64,000 nt of DNA, taken from Leptoclinus maculatus. Lineage: Eukaryota > Chordata > Actinopteri > Perciformes > Stichaeidae. Of the stretch, positions 36,541 to 48,217 are shown piece after piece. Made by a program: the position numbers and the translations under genes. The notes under the pieces were generated by a model, which was not told where the DNA came from, did not search any database, and saw only the letters and a list, made by a program, of their open reading frames with translations. The DNA lies in contig JAVDOI010000003.1 of NCBI GenBank assembly GCA_032191485.1, forward strand, positions 124,001 to 188,000, in the 5' to 3' direction. Within the stretch, counting starts at the first letter, position 1; every line of letters starts with the position of its first letter.

Positions 36541-37258
36541 TGGTGCTGACATAGAGAGAGTGACCAGCACCAAATTCCTGGGGGTGGACATCAGTGAGGA
36601 CCTCTCGTGGACAGCTAACACAACATCACTGGCAAAGAAAGCACAGAGGCGCCTCTACTTTCTCCGCAAACTGAAGAAGGCAAGAACACCCCCACCCATC
36701 ATGTGCACCTTTTACCGAGGCACCATTGAGAGCATCCTGACAAACTGCATCACTGTGTGGGGCGGAAGCTGCACCGACTACAACAGGAAAGCCCTGCAGC
36801 GCATAGTGAACACAGCTGGAAGGATCATTGGTGCCTCACTCCCCTCACTCCCCTCCCTGTAGGACATATACGACACCCGCCTCACCCGCAAAGTGACCAT
36901 GATTGTGCCACCCCTCACACAGTGTCTTCAGCCTCCTGCCCTCTGGGAGAAGATACCGGAGCCTCCGTGCTCGCACCACCAGACTTTCTAACAGCTTCGT
37001 CCACCAGGCTGTTAGGAAGCTGAACTCTCTCCCTTCTCTCTTTAAGACTCCGTATGTCTGACTGCTGCTAAATACCTTATGTCTGACTGCTGCTAGTTAC
37101 AGAATGATAGTTTTTTCTTAATATAGGTTGTCTCAATGTTTTTTCTATCTATTTTGCACTTTATTATCTGTATTCACTTTGTATGTTGGACTGGAGAGAA
37201 ACGTTTGTATGTAAAGTATTGAGAAATTGACAATAAAGCTGACTTTGACTTTGACTTT
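36541..37258 (+). mobile_element. LINE fragment D (RT C-terminus and complete 3' end)
   Basis: Encodes TKFLGVDISEDLSW, KKAQRRLYFLRKLKK and TIESILTNCITVWGGSCTD, the C-terminal part of a fourth LINE, closed by a stop at 36860. The 3' UTR ends GACAATAAAGCTGACTTTGA with three or four TTTGAC-like units. It begins exactly where fragment C ends. C and D cover the same protein region with different sequence, so they are not two halves of one twin-primed copy. Confidence 0.7.
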
Positions 37259-37384
37259 GATTTTTCATACTTAATATTTGTATTTATTCTGTTACTTCGT
37301 TTGCTGAAGTATATCTTTGCTACTGTAACATACAAATTTCCCCCTGGGGATGAATACATTATATATCTATCTATCTATCTTTCT
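37259..37384 (+). mobile_element. LINE fragment B, 3' end
   Basis: ACAAATTTCCCCCTGGGGAT (37331-37350) is followed by an (ATCT)n tail at about 37363-37381, a common fish LINE 3' terminus. Position and orientation fit the missing end of fragment B. The microsatellite directly abuts the resumed fragment R. Confidence 0.55.
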
Positions 37385-37975
37385 TAACATCAGCTCCATC
37401 ACCAAGAAGGCTCAGCAGAGGATGTACTTCCTGAGGCAGCTGAAGAAATTCAACCTGCCAAAGACAATGATGGTGCACTTCTACACAGCCATCATTGAGT
37501 CCATCCTCTGCTGCTCCATCACGGTCTGGTATGCTGCAGCCACAGCCAAGGACAAGGACAGACTGCAGCGCAACATCCGCTCTGCTGAGAGGGTGATTGG
37601 CTGCAATCTGCCGTCCCTCCAGGACTTGTCGCTTCCAGGACCCTGAAGCGAGCAAGAAAGATTGTAACCGACCCCTCTCACCCTGGACACAAACTGACTC
37701 ATGCCCAGGACAATTTTCTTCCGGTACACTCCCCTGCACATCCCTTCTATCGTCTTTATTTAAATACACTTGACACTTTTACATTACACTTACATCATAC
37801 TTGTTTATAGTCCTGTTATCTGTTTGTTTGTGCACTTTATTTTATATTTTATTGTACATTTTAATATGTTTCTATCTATGTGTTGATTGTTTAATGTTAT
37901 GCACCACCCACCATGTCAAATTCCTTGTATGTGCAACATACCGTGGCAAATAAACGGTTCTGATTCTGATTATTT
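37385..37975 (+). mobile_element. LINE fragment R, 3' part
   Basis: Resumes with ISSITKKAQQRMYFLRQLKK (37389), TIESILCCSITVWYAAATAK-like sequence and VIGCNLPSLQDL, the continuation of the RT interrupted at 34806. Frameshifted near 37630. The 3' UTR ends GCAAATAAACGGTTCTGATTCTGATT-like sequence with an (ATTCTG)n tail near 37975. Confidence 0.75.
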
Positions 37976-38118
37976 TCTTCAGACATTGTTATAAACCGAA
38001 TTGTCGTCCCTTTGCCTCAACCTGGACTAGCAGCACATTTGATGAAGGTGACACAATAAATAACCATTAAGGGTTTTATTCTTTTGTTTGCCAACATAAA
38101 TGGCTACATAGTGACATC

Positions 38119-38420
38119 AGAATCAGAACCGTTTATTGCCAAGGAAGTTTGCACCTACAAGGGATTTGTCATGGCAGGTGGTGCATAACATTTAACAATA
38201 AACAATAACATTTAACAATAAACAACAACATTAACCAATCAACACAGTGCAAGAAATAGAAACACATTAAAATAGAATATAAAAGAATATAAAATAAAGT
38301 GCACAACAAACAGATAACAGGACTGTAAACAAGTGTGAAATGTTAAAAGTGTAGAGTGTGTTTAAATAAAGAAACATAGGGATGTGCAGGGGACATTGCT
38401 CATGTCTGGGTTTGTTAAAC
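38119..38420 (-). repeat. Inverted 3' end of the fragment R LINE family
   Basis: On the minus strand it repeats the last 250-300 bp of 37720-37975, including GGTGGTGCATAACATT read in reverse, GCACTTTATTTTATATT and the CGGTTCTGATTCTGA tail. The two copies face each other tail to tail with about 140 bp between them. A short internal duplication (AACATTTAACAATAAACAA) sits at 38187-38227. Confidence 0.75.
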
Positions 38421-38658
38421 CCTTATAAACAAACTTTAATGAAAGTCTTTTGAGTATTGGGGAGGGGTGGTGCTTCCTAAAAAGTCAGTCACACAGCAGG
38501 TGAGAAATGTTTTGTATTAACAACTTTACAACAAACAGAATTACGTCAACTGTTTGACTGAAACCTGCTGTACAGCTGGTTGATCAGAATCTGGCTTCAC
38601 TGAAGGTCATAGCATTTGATTCATTTCTAAATGTTTAAGTCATTCACCATGTGTGATC

Positions 38659-40325
38659 CTATAAAGAGAGACGTCGCAATTGTAATTTGGAACTTAGAAA
38701 TGCAAGGCAGTCCTTTTTCTCTGACATCATAACCAAAAACAATAACAATACTCGCGCCTTATTTGCTACCGTCGACAGGCTACCAAACCCTCCAGTGTCA
38801 GTAGCTGCTGAGCTCCAATCCACCTGGGCATGCAATCAATTTGCCTCCTTTTTTACTGACAAAATTCAGAAATTAGACAAGCAGTCAGTGCCTCCACACC
38901 AACCACAGGATATGTGTTGTCCCCATCTCTGAATAACATCCATTCAAATATCATGACACAATTTCATTCAATCGACCAAAGAAGCTTAGAAGACATTATA
39001 CAACATCTGAAGTCGTCATCCTGCTATAAAAGTGTGTTATACCAACACACTTTTTAAAAAACATGACCACTGATCTGTTACACATTGTAAACACATCCCT
39101 TCTCTCAGGTGTCTTCCCACAAGCCCTAAAAACTGCAGTTATTAAACCACTCCTAAAGAAGGCTAATTTAGACTCCGCAACAATGAAACATTATAGGCCA
39201 ATATCAAACCTCCCATTTTTAAATAGAATAATTGAAAAAGCAGTTTTTCAACAGCTGAACAACTTCTTGGCTGTAAATAACTGTTTTGATGTCTTCCAGT
39301 CAGGCTTTGGACAGCACCACAGTACTGAAACTGCTCTTGTTAAGGTTTTCAACGACATCCACTTAAACACAGACAATGGCAGAATTTCAGTCTTAGTATT
39401 ACTGGATCTCAGTGCTGCATTCGACACGGTCGACCATAACATACTACTAGAAAGACTAAAACTCTGGGTGGGACTCTCTGGCACAGCACTCAACTGGTTT
39501 GAATCCTACTTGAAGGACAGAGAATACTTTGTGTAGTTATGGATTCAGACCTCAACCTGAACAGCCATATCAAGACAATTACTAAATCAGCCTCCTATCA
39601 CCTGAAGAATATATCAAGGATTAGAGGACTTATGTCTCAACAGGATTTGGAAAACCTTGTCCATGCATTTATCTTCAGTAGACTGGACTACTGTAACGGT
39701 GTGTTTACAGGTCTCTGTAACAAGTCAATCAGAACGCTGCAGCTCGAGTCCTCACTAAGACCAAGAAAGTGGATCACATCACTCCAGTTCTGAGGTCTTT
39801 GCACTGGCTTCCTGTCCAACAAAGAATTGACTTTAAAATCCTGCTGTTGGTTTATAAAGCACTGAATGGTTTAGGGCCAAAATACATCTCTGATCTGCTG
39901 CTACCTTATGAACCATCCCTACTCTTAGGTCGTCTGGGACCGGTCTGCTCTCTGTTCCAAGAGTCACAACTAAACATGGAGAAGCAGCGTTCAGTTGTTC
40001 TGCTCCAAATATCTGGAACAAAGTCCCAGAAAGCTGCAGGTCTGCTGAGACCCTCAGCTCCTTTAAATCAAGACTGAAGACTTTTCTGTTTGCTGCCTTT
40101 AATTGAACCAGGTTCAAGGATATTACTCAATCTCCTGCATTTCTGCATTTTACTACTGTATTTTATTTATTACACTGCTTTTTAGTGTTTTAATGACTGT
40201 TTTTAATGTTTCAATGAATGTTCTTAATTGTTTTTAAATCTCCTTTTCTTTTGCCTTATGTTTTAATGGTTTTATGTGAAGCACTTTGAATTACCTTGTT
40301 GTTGAAATGTGCTATTCAAATAAAC
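38659..40325 (+). mobile_element. L2-clade LINE, copy B (5'-truncated, internally deleted)
   Basis: Matches copy A from 2824 onward at high identity. It covers the end of the endonuclease linker, RT up to WFESYLKDREYF (39536), then jumps to MDSDLNLNSHIK. The jump equals removal of 375 bp (3699-4073 in copy A) between two GTGT tetranucleotides and takes out motif B and YADD. It keeps the about 320 bp of C-terminus and 3' UTR that copy A lacks, and ends ATTCAAATAAAC. The coding part is inactive. Confidence 0.88.
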
Positions 40326-42264
40326 AGTGTTCTCAGTGTCAAGCTTATATCATTGTTTAATTATGTTTTAAAGACATCACATCCATTATAGTTTCTAACT
40401 GTATGTGTCTTTTGTTCAGTCAGACATGCATTATATCACTGGAACAAGTGTTCTGTTGGGAAATTAGAGATCTGATAGCGGTTGAGCTATCAGATCCATC
40501 ATAGCACACAGCTGGGTTTGTTCAGCTAAGCTAGTCAGATGCTAGTAGTGACACAGCAACAGCCCTGGAGTTATTTTGCTCCTTAGTTTCAAATGTTCAA
40601 ACTGGATTTCAGAAATTCAAACACATTTTTCAACCTGATTTGATCCATAAAAACACTGATCTCAGTTTCCCACTTGGTGCTGAGGAAAAGCAAAACTACC
40701 TGGAGCAGCTGAAAAAATAAAACTCTAAAAATGAGCCGTGAGCATGATGGCAGGTGCTTCTCTGACCAAATACCGACTCAGGTCTGAGGACGTTTATTGA
40801 CAACAGAACCATTAAGCATGCATGAAAGAAGGTGAGCTCTAATCAGTCTGCAGGATTTAAGAGCCCACAGGGACAGATGTTTGGAGGAGCTGAATACGTG
40901 TTACATCCCGAGCTCTTGTGCAAACAGTTTGAATGTTGCTCCTGAAGTTTCCTCCGATGTGAGAGGTCAGTTCTTCACTCTTCAACGAGGAGAAGTTAAT
41001 TTTTTCTGATGGAAGCATTTGTTGCATATGGTGTGTTCGAGGACCGTCAGAAAGATGAAAATCTGATGATGACAGTTTTTACATCTTCTGGCTATCATAA
41101 ACGATGTAGTTTTGGGTTAACCCAAACCACGACCTTTACTAAACCTAACCAAATTGTTTTGTTACCTAAACACTGCAAGAGCTTGCACAGGGCCACTGAT
41201 TGTTTGTGTTGATAGAATAACGCACAAAAAAACACAAAATAACTTTTCTTAAGAGGACACGTTGCGTTAAGCCCCTTTTCAGACTCCATGTTTATGTATT
41301 TAGTTGGTGAAGGTCAGTCTGAACTAGAGAACATGAGCCAGTACACATAAATGCTTCAAACAGAATGTGAATGTGAAGTTTCCCCAGAAAGCAAAGCATA
41401 GAGATGTTTCACTGATACATAATTTAGGGCTGACACAGCACAGACAGCTACAGAAAATACAGTTTCCCAAAGCTTTCGCGCAGTTTCTCCTTAAAGACAA
41501 CAGAGCTCACTGACATGTCAAGTCTCCAACACTCTGAAGCCCTCGGAGTCAATGTGGAATTCACTGACAGCTAGCAGAGAAGCTCTTAGTTGTTTTGCTC
41601 TTATCAAGGGGCATGATGCTGTATTGATTCAGATCTCTGTCTTGTTTGTCCACATTTTCTACTTGTCTCGCATTCTGAGCTCTGTGATTCAGGATCCTCT
41701 CTGGATTTGTGATCCTGAACTTTTCCTGAGCACCGATAAGCACGTTTTTTCTTTTACAACTCAGAGAGCACCCTCTCACTAATACCCTTCAGACAGAGGC
41801 GTCATAAATATGGAACGTTTCTCTGCTCACCAGGCAAAAGGTCTTTCTTGACATGTCTTTAAATTACCCCGCAAAAACCTCCGCTGTCAGGCAAAATTTT
41901 ACTCCTGACCTTTTCCTGCTGCAACGCAGGATACGACTATTAAAAGGCACTTACTGTATCTTGTAAAGTGAGAAGCGGTGAGAGAGATGTATGAGAATCC
42001 TCCTTGAATATTTTTCAACATTGGGGTAATCTTTTTCAAATGTCTGATCCTGTACACTACAGGCTGCGGTCTCAGAGGGCTCACTTCAGAACTGTTGCAG
42101 TGCAAAGTAATACCAGTAAACAAATAGCTTATCGAGAAATATCACCATTCATCTGCTTCAAATCCGGTGTTATTTACTGACTTGCAAAATTGTTTCCAAC
42201 TTTCAGAAAATGTAATCGTTTGAGGCAAACAGTAGTCATTTCAAATCACATTTCATTTACATGG
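40326..42264. other. No gene seen
   Basis: Non-coding. Contains a hairpin (listed) and at 41110-41185 a repeat with TTGGGTTAACCCAA and AAACCTAACCAA, the dispersed family also seen at 17429. No frames with motifs. Confidence 0.45.
40469..40496. repeat. Perfect 11-bp inverted repeat
   Basis: GATCTGATAGC (40469-40479) and GCTATCAGATC (40486-40496) flank GGTTGA. Function unknown. Confidence 0.8.
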
Positions 42265-42631
42265 TATTAGATCAGGGGTGTCAAACTCATTGTCACCCCG
42301 GGCCACATCAGCATCATGGTCGCCCTCAAAGGGCCGGATGTAACTGTAAGACTGTATAAATGTAACCACTCCTAACATATTGTTAAACAACTCTCTCTGC
42401 ATTTAATTATTGTTTATTCAAGTGTAAACATATTGTAAATGCATTTATATAAATGTAAAATGATATGCACATTTCTCTGTTATTATAACAGAAATCAAAG
42501 TTTTTAAAGAAAATATAAAAAACAAAAATCATCAAACACGAGTTAGTTATTTTAGTTATTAACTCTGTTCAAAGCATGTTTGTCACAGTTGAGAGGGACA
42601 TAACTATGGTACAACAAATGATTGTGAGCTG

Positions 42632-43665
42632 CTAAGAACATGTGTGACAGATGTGACATCTAACTAAAAACCGTTTGAGGACCGCGTTCCTACTCAGCCA
42701 CCGTACTTGTGCATGGTACGGCACATCTCCATGCTCCGAGCCCAACTCCTTCAGAAACAGTTGGAACTGGCGGTGATTCAGGCCACGCGCCCGAATGAAG
42801 TTCACTGTTTTCATGACCGTGGTCATTATATTATGTTCCAGAACCTTTCCACACAGAGCTTCTTGGTGGATAATGCGATGATAAGTTATCAGAGGTGTGT
42901 GGCAGTTACTTTTTAGCATTTTCTTTAGCCCCACCAACTCCTCCAGGGTATTCAGTTTTACTCACGGACCTCTCCACTGCATCACTAATGTCCCTCCCCG
43001 TCGTCGTTCCATGGAGGGCAGCTACATCCAAGAGCTCCTGACTGACAGTCAAGTCTGCCTTCAGCCGCTTACAAACATGGACAGTTGCGCTGTGTCCGTG
43101 TTGTCTGTGCTTTCATCAACCAAACAGCCACGTAGCTGCTCGACTCCTCGGCTAGCTGTGTTGTCAGATTGCCTGCTAGTCCCTTAACTCGGTCTGCGAT
43201 GGTGTTCCTTGACAAAGTGACATTTGTAAAAGCCTGTACCTGGTCGGGGCTCACCTGCTCACAGACCCTGATCAAACACTCCTTCACCCTCTGAAAAGGA
43301 CTTGGAAGCTCAGGCGGTTTCTTCAGCCACAATAAAGCTTTCACAGCGGCATCATTTGTGTCTGTAGCTTCTGTGAATATGTTCTGCTGTGATTGGAGTC
43401 TGCCTTTACATTTTTGGACAAGTTGATGTTTTTCTTGGAGGCTACATGTAGCATACTTGGCTCCGTGTTTGGTATCAAAATGCCGACGTAAATTGTATTC
43501 TTTCATCACCGACACTGCTTCATAGCATAGCATAGCATAGCATAGCATACAGACCGGTTTCTCTCCTTGAAGAACAAACATATATTCGCTTTCCCATCTT
43601 TCATTAAATGTCCTTCCCTCTGTATCAATGTTCCTCTTCTTAGACATGTTGGGATTATTTTTCAA
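42632..43665 (-). pseudogene. hAT transposase pseudogene, BED finger at N-terminus
   Basis: Start MSKKRNIDTEGRTFNERW (ATG at 43647 or 43665), then a BED-type zinc finger with Cys39, Cys42, His62 and His67 and SVMKEYNLRRHFDTKH. KECLIRVCEQVSPDQVQAF and ITDRVKGLA-type sequence follow, as in GTF2IRD2/ZBED-related hAT transposases, a family that has been domesticated in mammals. A frameshift near 43100 leads to LDVAALHGTTTGRDISDAV, then a deletion joins YHRIIHQEALCGKVLE and HAQVRWLSRNAVLKRF (42640-42880). The catalytic middle is mostly lost and no C-terminal dimerisation domain is present. A (CATAG) expansion adds five residues inside the finger. Confidence 0.82.
43521..43549. repeat. (CATAG)5 pentanucleotide repeat inside the BED finger
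   Basis: The repeat encodes the residues YAMLC on the minus strand. Fifteen extra bases keep the frame but lengthen the Cys-to-His spacing of the finger from the usual 14 to 19 when counted from Cys42. Confidence 0.85.
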
Positions 43666-44890
43666 ACATTTTCAACTCAATAATTCGTTGGAAAACCGAT
43701 TTAGTTAACGCTAACGCTACTAGCGGCCGCAGTCCGTCATTTCGCGGGTCAAAAACTCAACATGCATTGTGGGAGATGTAGTTTATGGTCACTGTAGCGT
43801 ACACGATGAAGCAGCATAGAGTTTAATTTTAAGACAATCATATGCCTTTTATATGGAAGCCCATTTCAGCAGCAAAAAAAACAAATGAAAAATTAGACTT
43901 GATAATAAAAATATATATCATAATTATGACTTTTAATTTTTTTTTTATAAATTTTTTTAAATTAATTTTTTTTTTTTGCTGGTGGAAATATGCCTTCGCG
44001 GGCCACATAAAATGACGTGGCGGGCCAGATTCTGCCCGCGGGCCTTGAGTTTGTCACATGTGTATTAGAGGTTTTGCCAGGTCCAAGCGATGGTAATGTT
44101 GGTCTTTTTGTCCACCACTTTACTCTGAGATATCTCAAAAACTACTAAACTTACTTTTTTAACCTGTTACCACTCCTGTAACATTTGCTTAAAACGCCTA
44201 TCCAAGGCATACTCAAAGTACATTGAAAGCTGTTCTTGAACCATTTGGAGTACATGCATGGTTTTAGTTTCTTTTGAAAGGTAACAATCTGAAGTTTCTT
44301 CCGCAACAATCAGGAATCACTGTAAGTGCTACTGGCATTGAGTAATAGAAGTTTGAACACACTGAAGTAGAAGGTTTTTAATTCCGCCTGAATATTATTT
44401 TGCAAACAGATGCCTGCAGATGACTATAGCTGTGACTTATTAGCTGGAAAACACAATGGGACCACAGCATGAAGCCTTACCTAGTCCAGTTTCAAATTTC
44501 ATAACAATAGCACAAAAAATTAATATTTTACACATGTTTTACTAAGCCTATGTCTGGGAACTGACATTTGGGAAGCCACAGTAACCATGGTTACATACCT
44601 AGGCTGTGTAAATTAGTATATTCATAATTCAATCTAAAGCTTATTTATGTCCAACTACGGTTATCTATGAGTTATTTCATAATTATTTACATTCACAAAT
44701 TCTCAAAAAATATCTAACACCAGACTTTACTTAGTACACGGACACAAGGGCCTGACTTGCGGTGCCAAAAGTAACTTCCACAATCTGTCTGTAAACTCAC
44801 CCACTAAATCTGCATATCGTTATTTTCGTAATTTCATTGGCTATACGAAGCATGAGTCATCAGAACGATTGGTTGCAATTGGCTCTAGAT

Positions 44891-46053
44891 CAGGGGTGTC
44901 AAACTCATTTCGCATCGTGGGCCACATACGGCCTAGGGAGATGTCAAGTGGGCCGGACCATTAAAATTATACCATACTCTGCTATAAATAACCAAAATAT
45001 CATGTCTTTCCTTTGTTTTGGTGTAAAGAAGCACAAGAACATTAGGAAAATATTGAAATTTAATGAACTATCCTTTTAAAAACATTTCATGAAACACCTC
45101 ATATTTCCTTGCAAATGTGCAATTTACTTTTATCATTCACAAATATGCATTGCAACTGATCCCACTGATTGTACAAAGGCACAAAACTTTAATTGGTACT
45201 GAAAAATATAGTAATGCACTTTAAGATTAAATGAGACTTTTAAAGAAAGGAATTTTTAAACCACTTACACATACGCATATAAAATCTAAATGTAATCCCT
45301 GTGTACACCTTACAAACTAAGGAGAGTGATTTTAAATGTGTAATGAAGAAAGTGTTCGCCTGTCCTGTAAATCTGTAAACTTCATACATGAAACATACAT
45401 ACACATACATAGTCACCGTCGGAATACGGCTTCGATGCTAATGCTATTTCGCTAGCAATTAGGTAGCTGGCTTTTACCGCTGCTTCACTGACTTCTCGGC
45501 TCTGGATGAAAGTTGACTGCTGTTTCCTCAGACCCGCCAGCAATTCGTTAATCTTATCTCTTCTCAGTTGTCCTTGCAAGCCGTCATATTTTTCGCTGTG
45601 ATGAGTCTCGTAGTGGCGTCGAATATTATATTCCTTCAATACCGAAACTTGTTGCAAACACACCAAGCACGAAGGTTTTCCGTGCATCTCTGTAAATAAA
45701 TAGGACGTGGTCCATTTTTCTTTGAAAATTCTACACTCCTTATCTACTTTTCTCCGTTTGGATAACGACATTTTGGCTAATGAGGGTGTAGCGGAGAGGT
45801 AGAGACCAAGGTATTAACAACGTCGTAACAAGCAGCAGATGGCGCATTGATACCGTCTGCTGTTTTCAGTCTGTCTCAGTGATGCGGCTTGTCTTCTACT
45901 CTGATGGAAAGAGTGCGCCCCTTAGCGGATAATCCATGAATTGCAGCGAATTAAAAATATTAATTCCATGTCTTTTATGCATTTTTTCCACTTTCAAATT
46001 ATCCTGCGGGCCTGATCGAACCTCCTTGGGGGCCGGTATGTTTGACACCCCTG
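44891..46053. mobile_element. hAT deletion derivative encoding only a DNA-binding domain
   Basis: Both ends read CAGGGGTGTCAAAC (right end on the minus strand), flanked by a perfect 8-bp duplication CTCTAGAT (44883-44890, 46054-46061). GGGCCACAT and GGGCCGG blocks lie beneath the ends. It is 1,163 bp long, with the catalytic part of the transposase deleted. The clean duplication suggests a fairly recent insertion. Confidence 0.93.
45382..45771 (-). CDS. Truncated hAT transposase: BED zinc finger only, intact frame
   Basis: 129 codons, no frameshift. Start MSLSKRRKVDKECRIF has a basic patch (KRRK) that could act in nuclear import. The BED-type finger has Cys35, Cys38, His53 and His58 with SVLKEYNIRRHYETHH. 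The next part (residues 60-123) matches the region after the finger in GTF2IRD2-like hAT transposases, including AAVKASYLIASEIALASKP. At YSDGDYV the family sequence stops and about six foreign residues (CVCMFHV) precede the stop. The catalytic RNase H fold and dimerisation domain are absent. Such a protein could bind element ends without cutting. Expression is unknown. Confidence 0.72.
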   Translation of the reverse strand: MSLSKRRKVDKECRIFKEKWTTSYLFTEMHGKPSCLVCLQQVSVLKEYNIRRHYETHHSEKYDGLQGQLRRDKINELLAGLRKQQSTFIQSREVSEAAVKASYLIASEIALASKPYSDGDYVCVCMFHV

Positions 46054-46670
46054 CTCTAGATTGAGACGAAAGAAGAGAGGCGGGCACTATCGTTCAAGAC
46101 GGACTCTCATTGGCTATTGTAGGATCTGGAGAGGATATGGAAGCTCCTATTGGGTCAAATTAGGTGTCATTCGAAAGCTCAGAGTGCAGCCGTCATTTTG
46201 AGATCCAGACAGCGTCTCTGTTTACATGCAAACTGAAGTTATGTTAGAAAATAGATCGCTAGTTAGCGTAGCTGCCGGCTAATTTGAAACGATGCAACAG
46301 CAGTCCGTGGGTGTTTATGGACATAATAATGTGTTTTGGACTGGATCCCGTGGACCTTTGGCAATCTAACAAGACCGTTTTTGTCCGACTTTTATGGATG
46401 GGGGAAATACTCTGAAGCATAATTGGTGAGTAGCGTTGATATTTCAAGTGCGTGTTTTGGGGTTGGTGGTCTGACAGAGACGTTGAGTGTACCTGCTGTT
46501 GTGATTGTATCTTGAAATGGGTTACATCAATCGAATTAGAAGAAGCTTAGCTTTCTAACGATATATCGCATTAGTACCCATCTATACATAGCAGTTCTGT
46601 ATATGACGCAAATGTACACTAAACACTCGGCGGCCCGCGGGCGGGGGCCGTCAGAGTGGTAACAGGTTGA

Positions 46671-48217
46671 CATTTATGGTCTGCAGAGGATGAACTCTAA
46701 AGACTTCCTGACACCTAACACCACCATCAGGTCGAGTACTCACTTAGTCACTGAAATATCCCAACATCAACTCGATGGCATGGCACATTTATGGTCGGCA
46801 AAGGATAAATGCTTCTGACTTTGGTGAAGTAGAGTAAGAGTGACTGGAATTAGATTACTGGGCAGGAATTAGAGCAATAGACAGCAAATAGGAGTCCAAG
46901 AATAAAAAATCCAGCGAGGTGGCAGCAGTTTGTCAACTCTCCACAAGCATGCCTTTAATTGCTGAGAAGCACCGTTTGTGTCGAGCTCTCCGGAAGCCAC
47001 CATTGAGTTTTAAAATGTTAATGTGAGGCGATTGAGTGGTTCAACAAGCATGAGTCTGCCTGGGGGTGTCCTCCTCCTCCCGTCCATCCCCTCTTCCAGC
47101 CTCTGCGGGGTAATTTGGAGCGGAGAAGAAAGGCTGTGCTGCTCATTACAGCTGCCTTGCCCGTTTGCCCCTGTGGACACAGCAGCCATAGCTCAGCAGT
47201 TCTGCCCCTGCCAAAAACACAGGAAGAGAATAAGGATGAGAGATATTGACTGTCTATCACCGAGGCCTAATGCAGGCCACCAGAGACAAAATCTGTGAAT
47301 ATGTCACTGCACTTTTTGCCTCAGTTTGTCCACATTTTTCCTTATGAAGCTTAGCGTTAGTTCATGCAGGACATGGAAGTCATACGCCCCCAGCTGTAAC
47401 CAGCTGACAGCCAGCCGATTGAATCGTAGCTTCCAATCGGCCACGCACCAATCACAGCCTACTCTCACTTCAAGGAGGTTTATTTAAATATAACTCCCTC
47501 CTCACTGATTCATTCTACATCTACGCTGTTACAGACCGCACTGCTGGCGAAGCTTCATCATCAACGCTTCTGGAGATTCACGCTACTCACCATATCCGCG
47601 CTTATCATGTCTCATCTCAAGCCGGAAGATGATGCATGATGCATTCACTGACGCTAGCACCTCGGCTAAAAAGGAGCAAGACTCCATCCTTATGTCAAAC
47701 TTCAGGAGAAGGACCCGGTCCTCGCCGCTCTCACTAAAGATTCAGTCCTCTCTTAGCGAGATGGATGTCTGCTCCTGGTTCTGGAAACCCGCTCGATTCC
47801 GGGACATCTACGGCCGCAGCTGCAGCTCCACGCCGCTAACACGCTACAAATTCTCCTCAGCTAAGGAATCAAATCCTCGCAGGTGATGACGTTAATTTAA
47901 TTCTGCTGTGTTCAACTGCGCTGCGGCACTCATCTCGTGCCAAGAAATGTATAAACCTGTCAATGTCTCAGATTTGGAAAAAACTAGTAGAAGCATCCAA
48001 TCGTTGTTTAGTTAATTATTTAATTACTGGTCTAGTTCAAAGTGTTCTTCCAATGTATCCCATGTCGGTAAAAACCTTTACATGCTCTGAAGAACCACAA
48101 ATAGCAGACAAGTGGCCAAAGAATTGTGAAGGGCTACATGACTTGGCCTTATGGTAGTCCTCCCTTCTTATTTCCGTTAATGCATAGGTATAGCTTTTCG
48201 AAAATACTTAATATATA
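46671..48217. other. No confirmed gene
   Basis: 46800-47000 is non-repetitive with TAAT/ATTA cores. 47380-47960 contains CCAAT (47447), TATTTAAATATAA (47482-47494) and a 86-codon frame from 47629 with no recognised domain; this has the order of a promoter and transcript, perhaps of an LTR, but no ends were found. Confidence 0.35.

Larger units (their letters stand above)
42273..44062. mobile_element. hAT transposon with decayed GTF2IRD2-like transposase
   Basis: Left end CAGGGGTGTCAAACTCA and right end (minus strand) CACATGTGACAAACTCA, flanked by TATTAGAT (42265-42272) and TATTAGAG (44063-44070), 7 of 8 matching. GGGCCACAT and GCGGGCC blocks are subterminal at both ends. Transposase sequence runs on the minus strand from 43665 to about 42632. 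The element at 44891 has the same kind of end. Confidence 0.88.
44163..46666. mobile_element. TTAA-target DNA transposon, split by a hAT
   Basis: Inverted ends CCTGTTACCACTC and GAGTGGTAACAGG, flanked by TTAA (44159-44162) and TTGA (46667-46670). TTAA duplication fits piggyBac or Kolobok; the second copy has one substitution. With the nested hAT removed it is about 1.33 kb. I recognise no transposase, so it is probably non-autonomous. Confidence 0.6.

Noticed and set aside
35451..37258. Fragments C and D as one twin-primed LINE with an inverted 5' part
   Set aside because: Both contain the C-terminal RT region with different sequences, so they cannot be two parts of one copy.
43935..43980. 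T-rich run as an RNA polymerase III terminator or poly(A) tail
   Set aside because: It lies inside the hAT without any pol III promoter or retroposed sequence attached.
47629..47886. Frame after TATTTAAATATAA as a host gene
   Set aside because: No domain, no splice sites of note and no conserved motif; left as unassigned.
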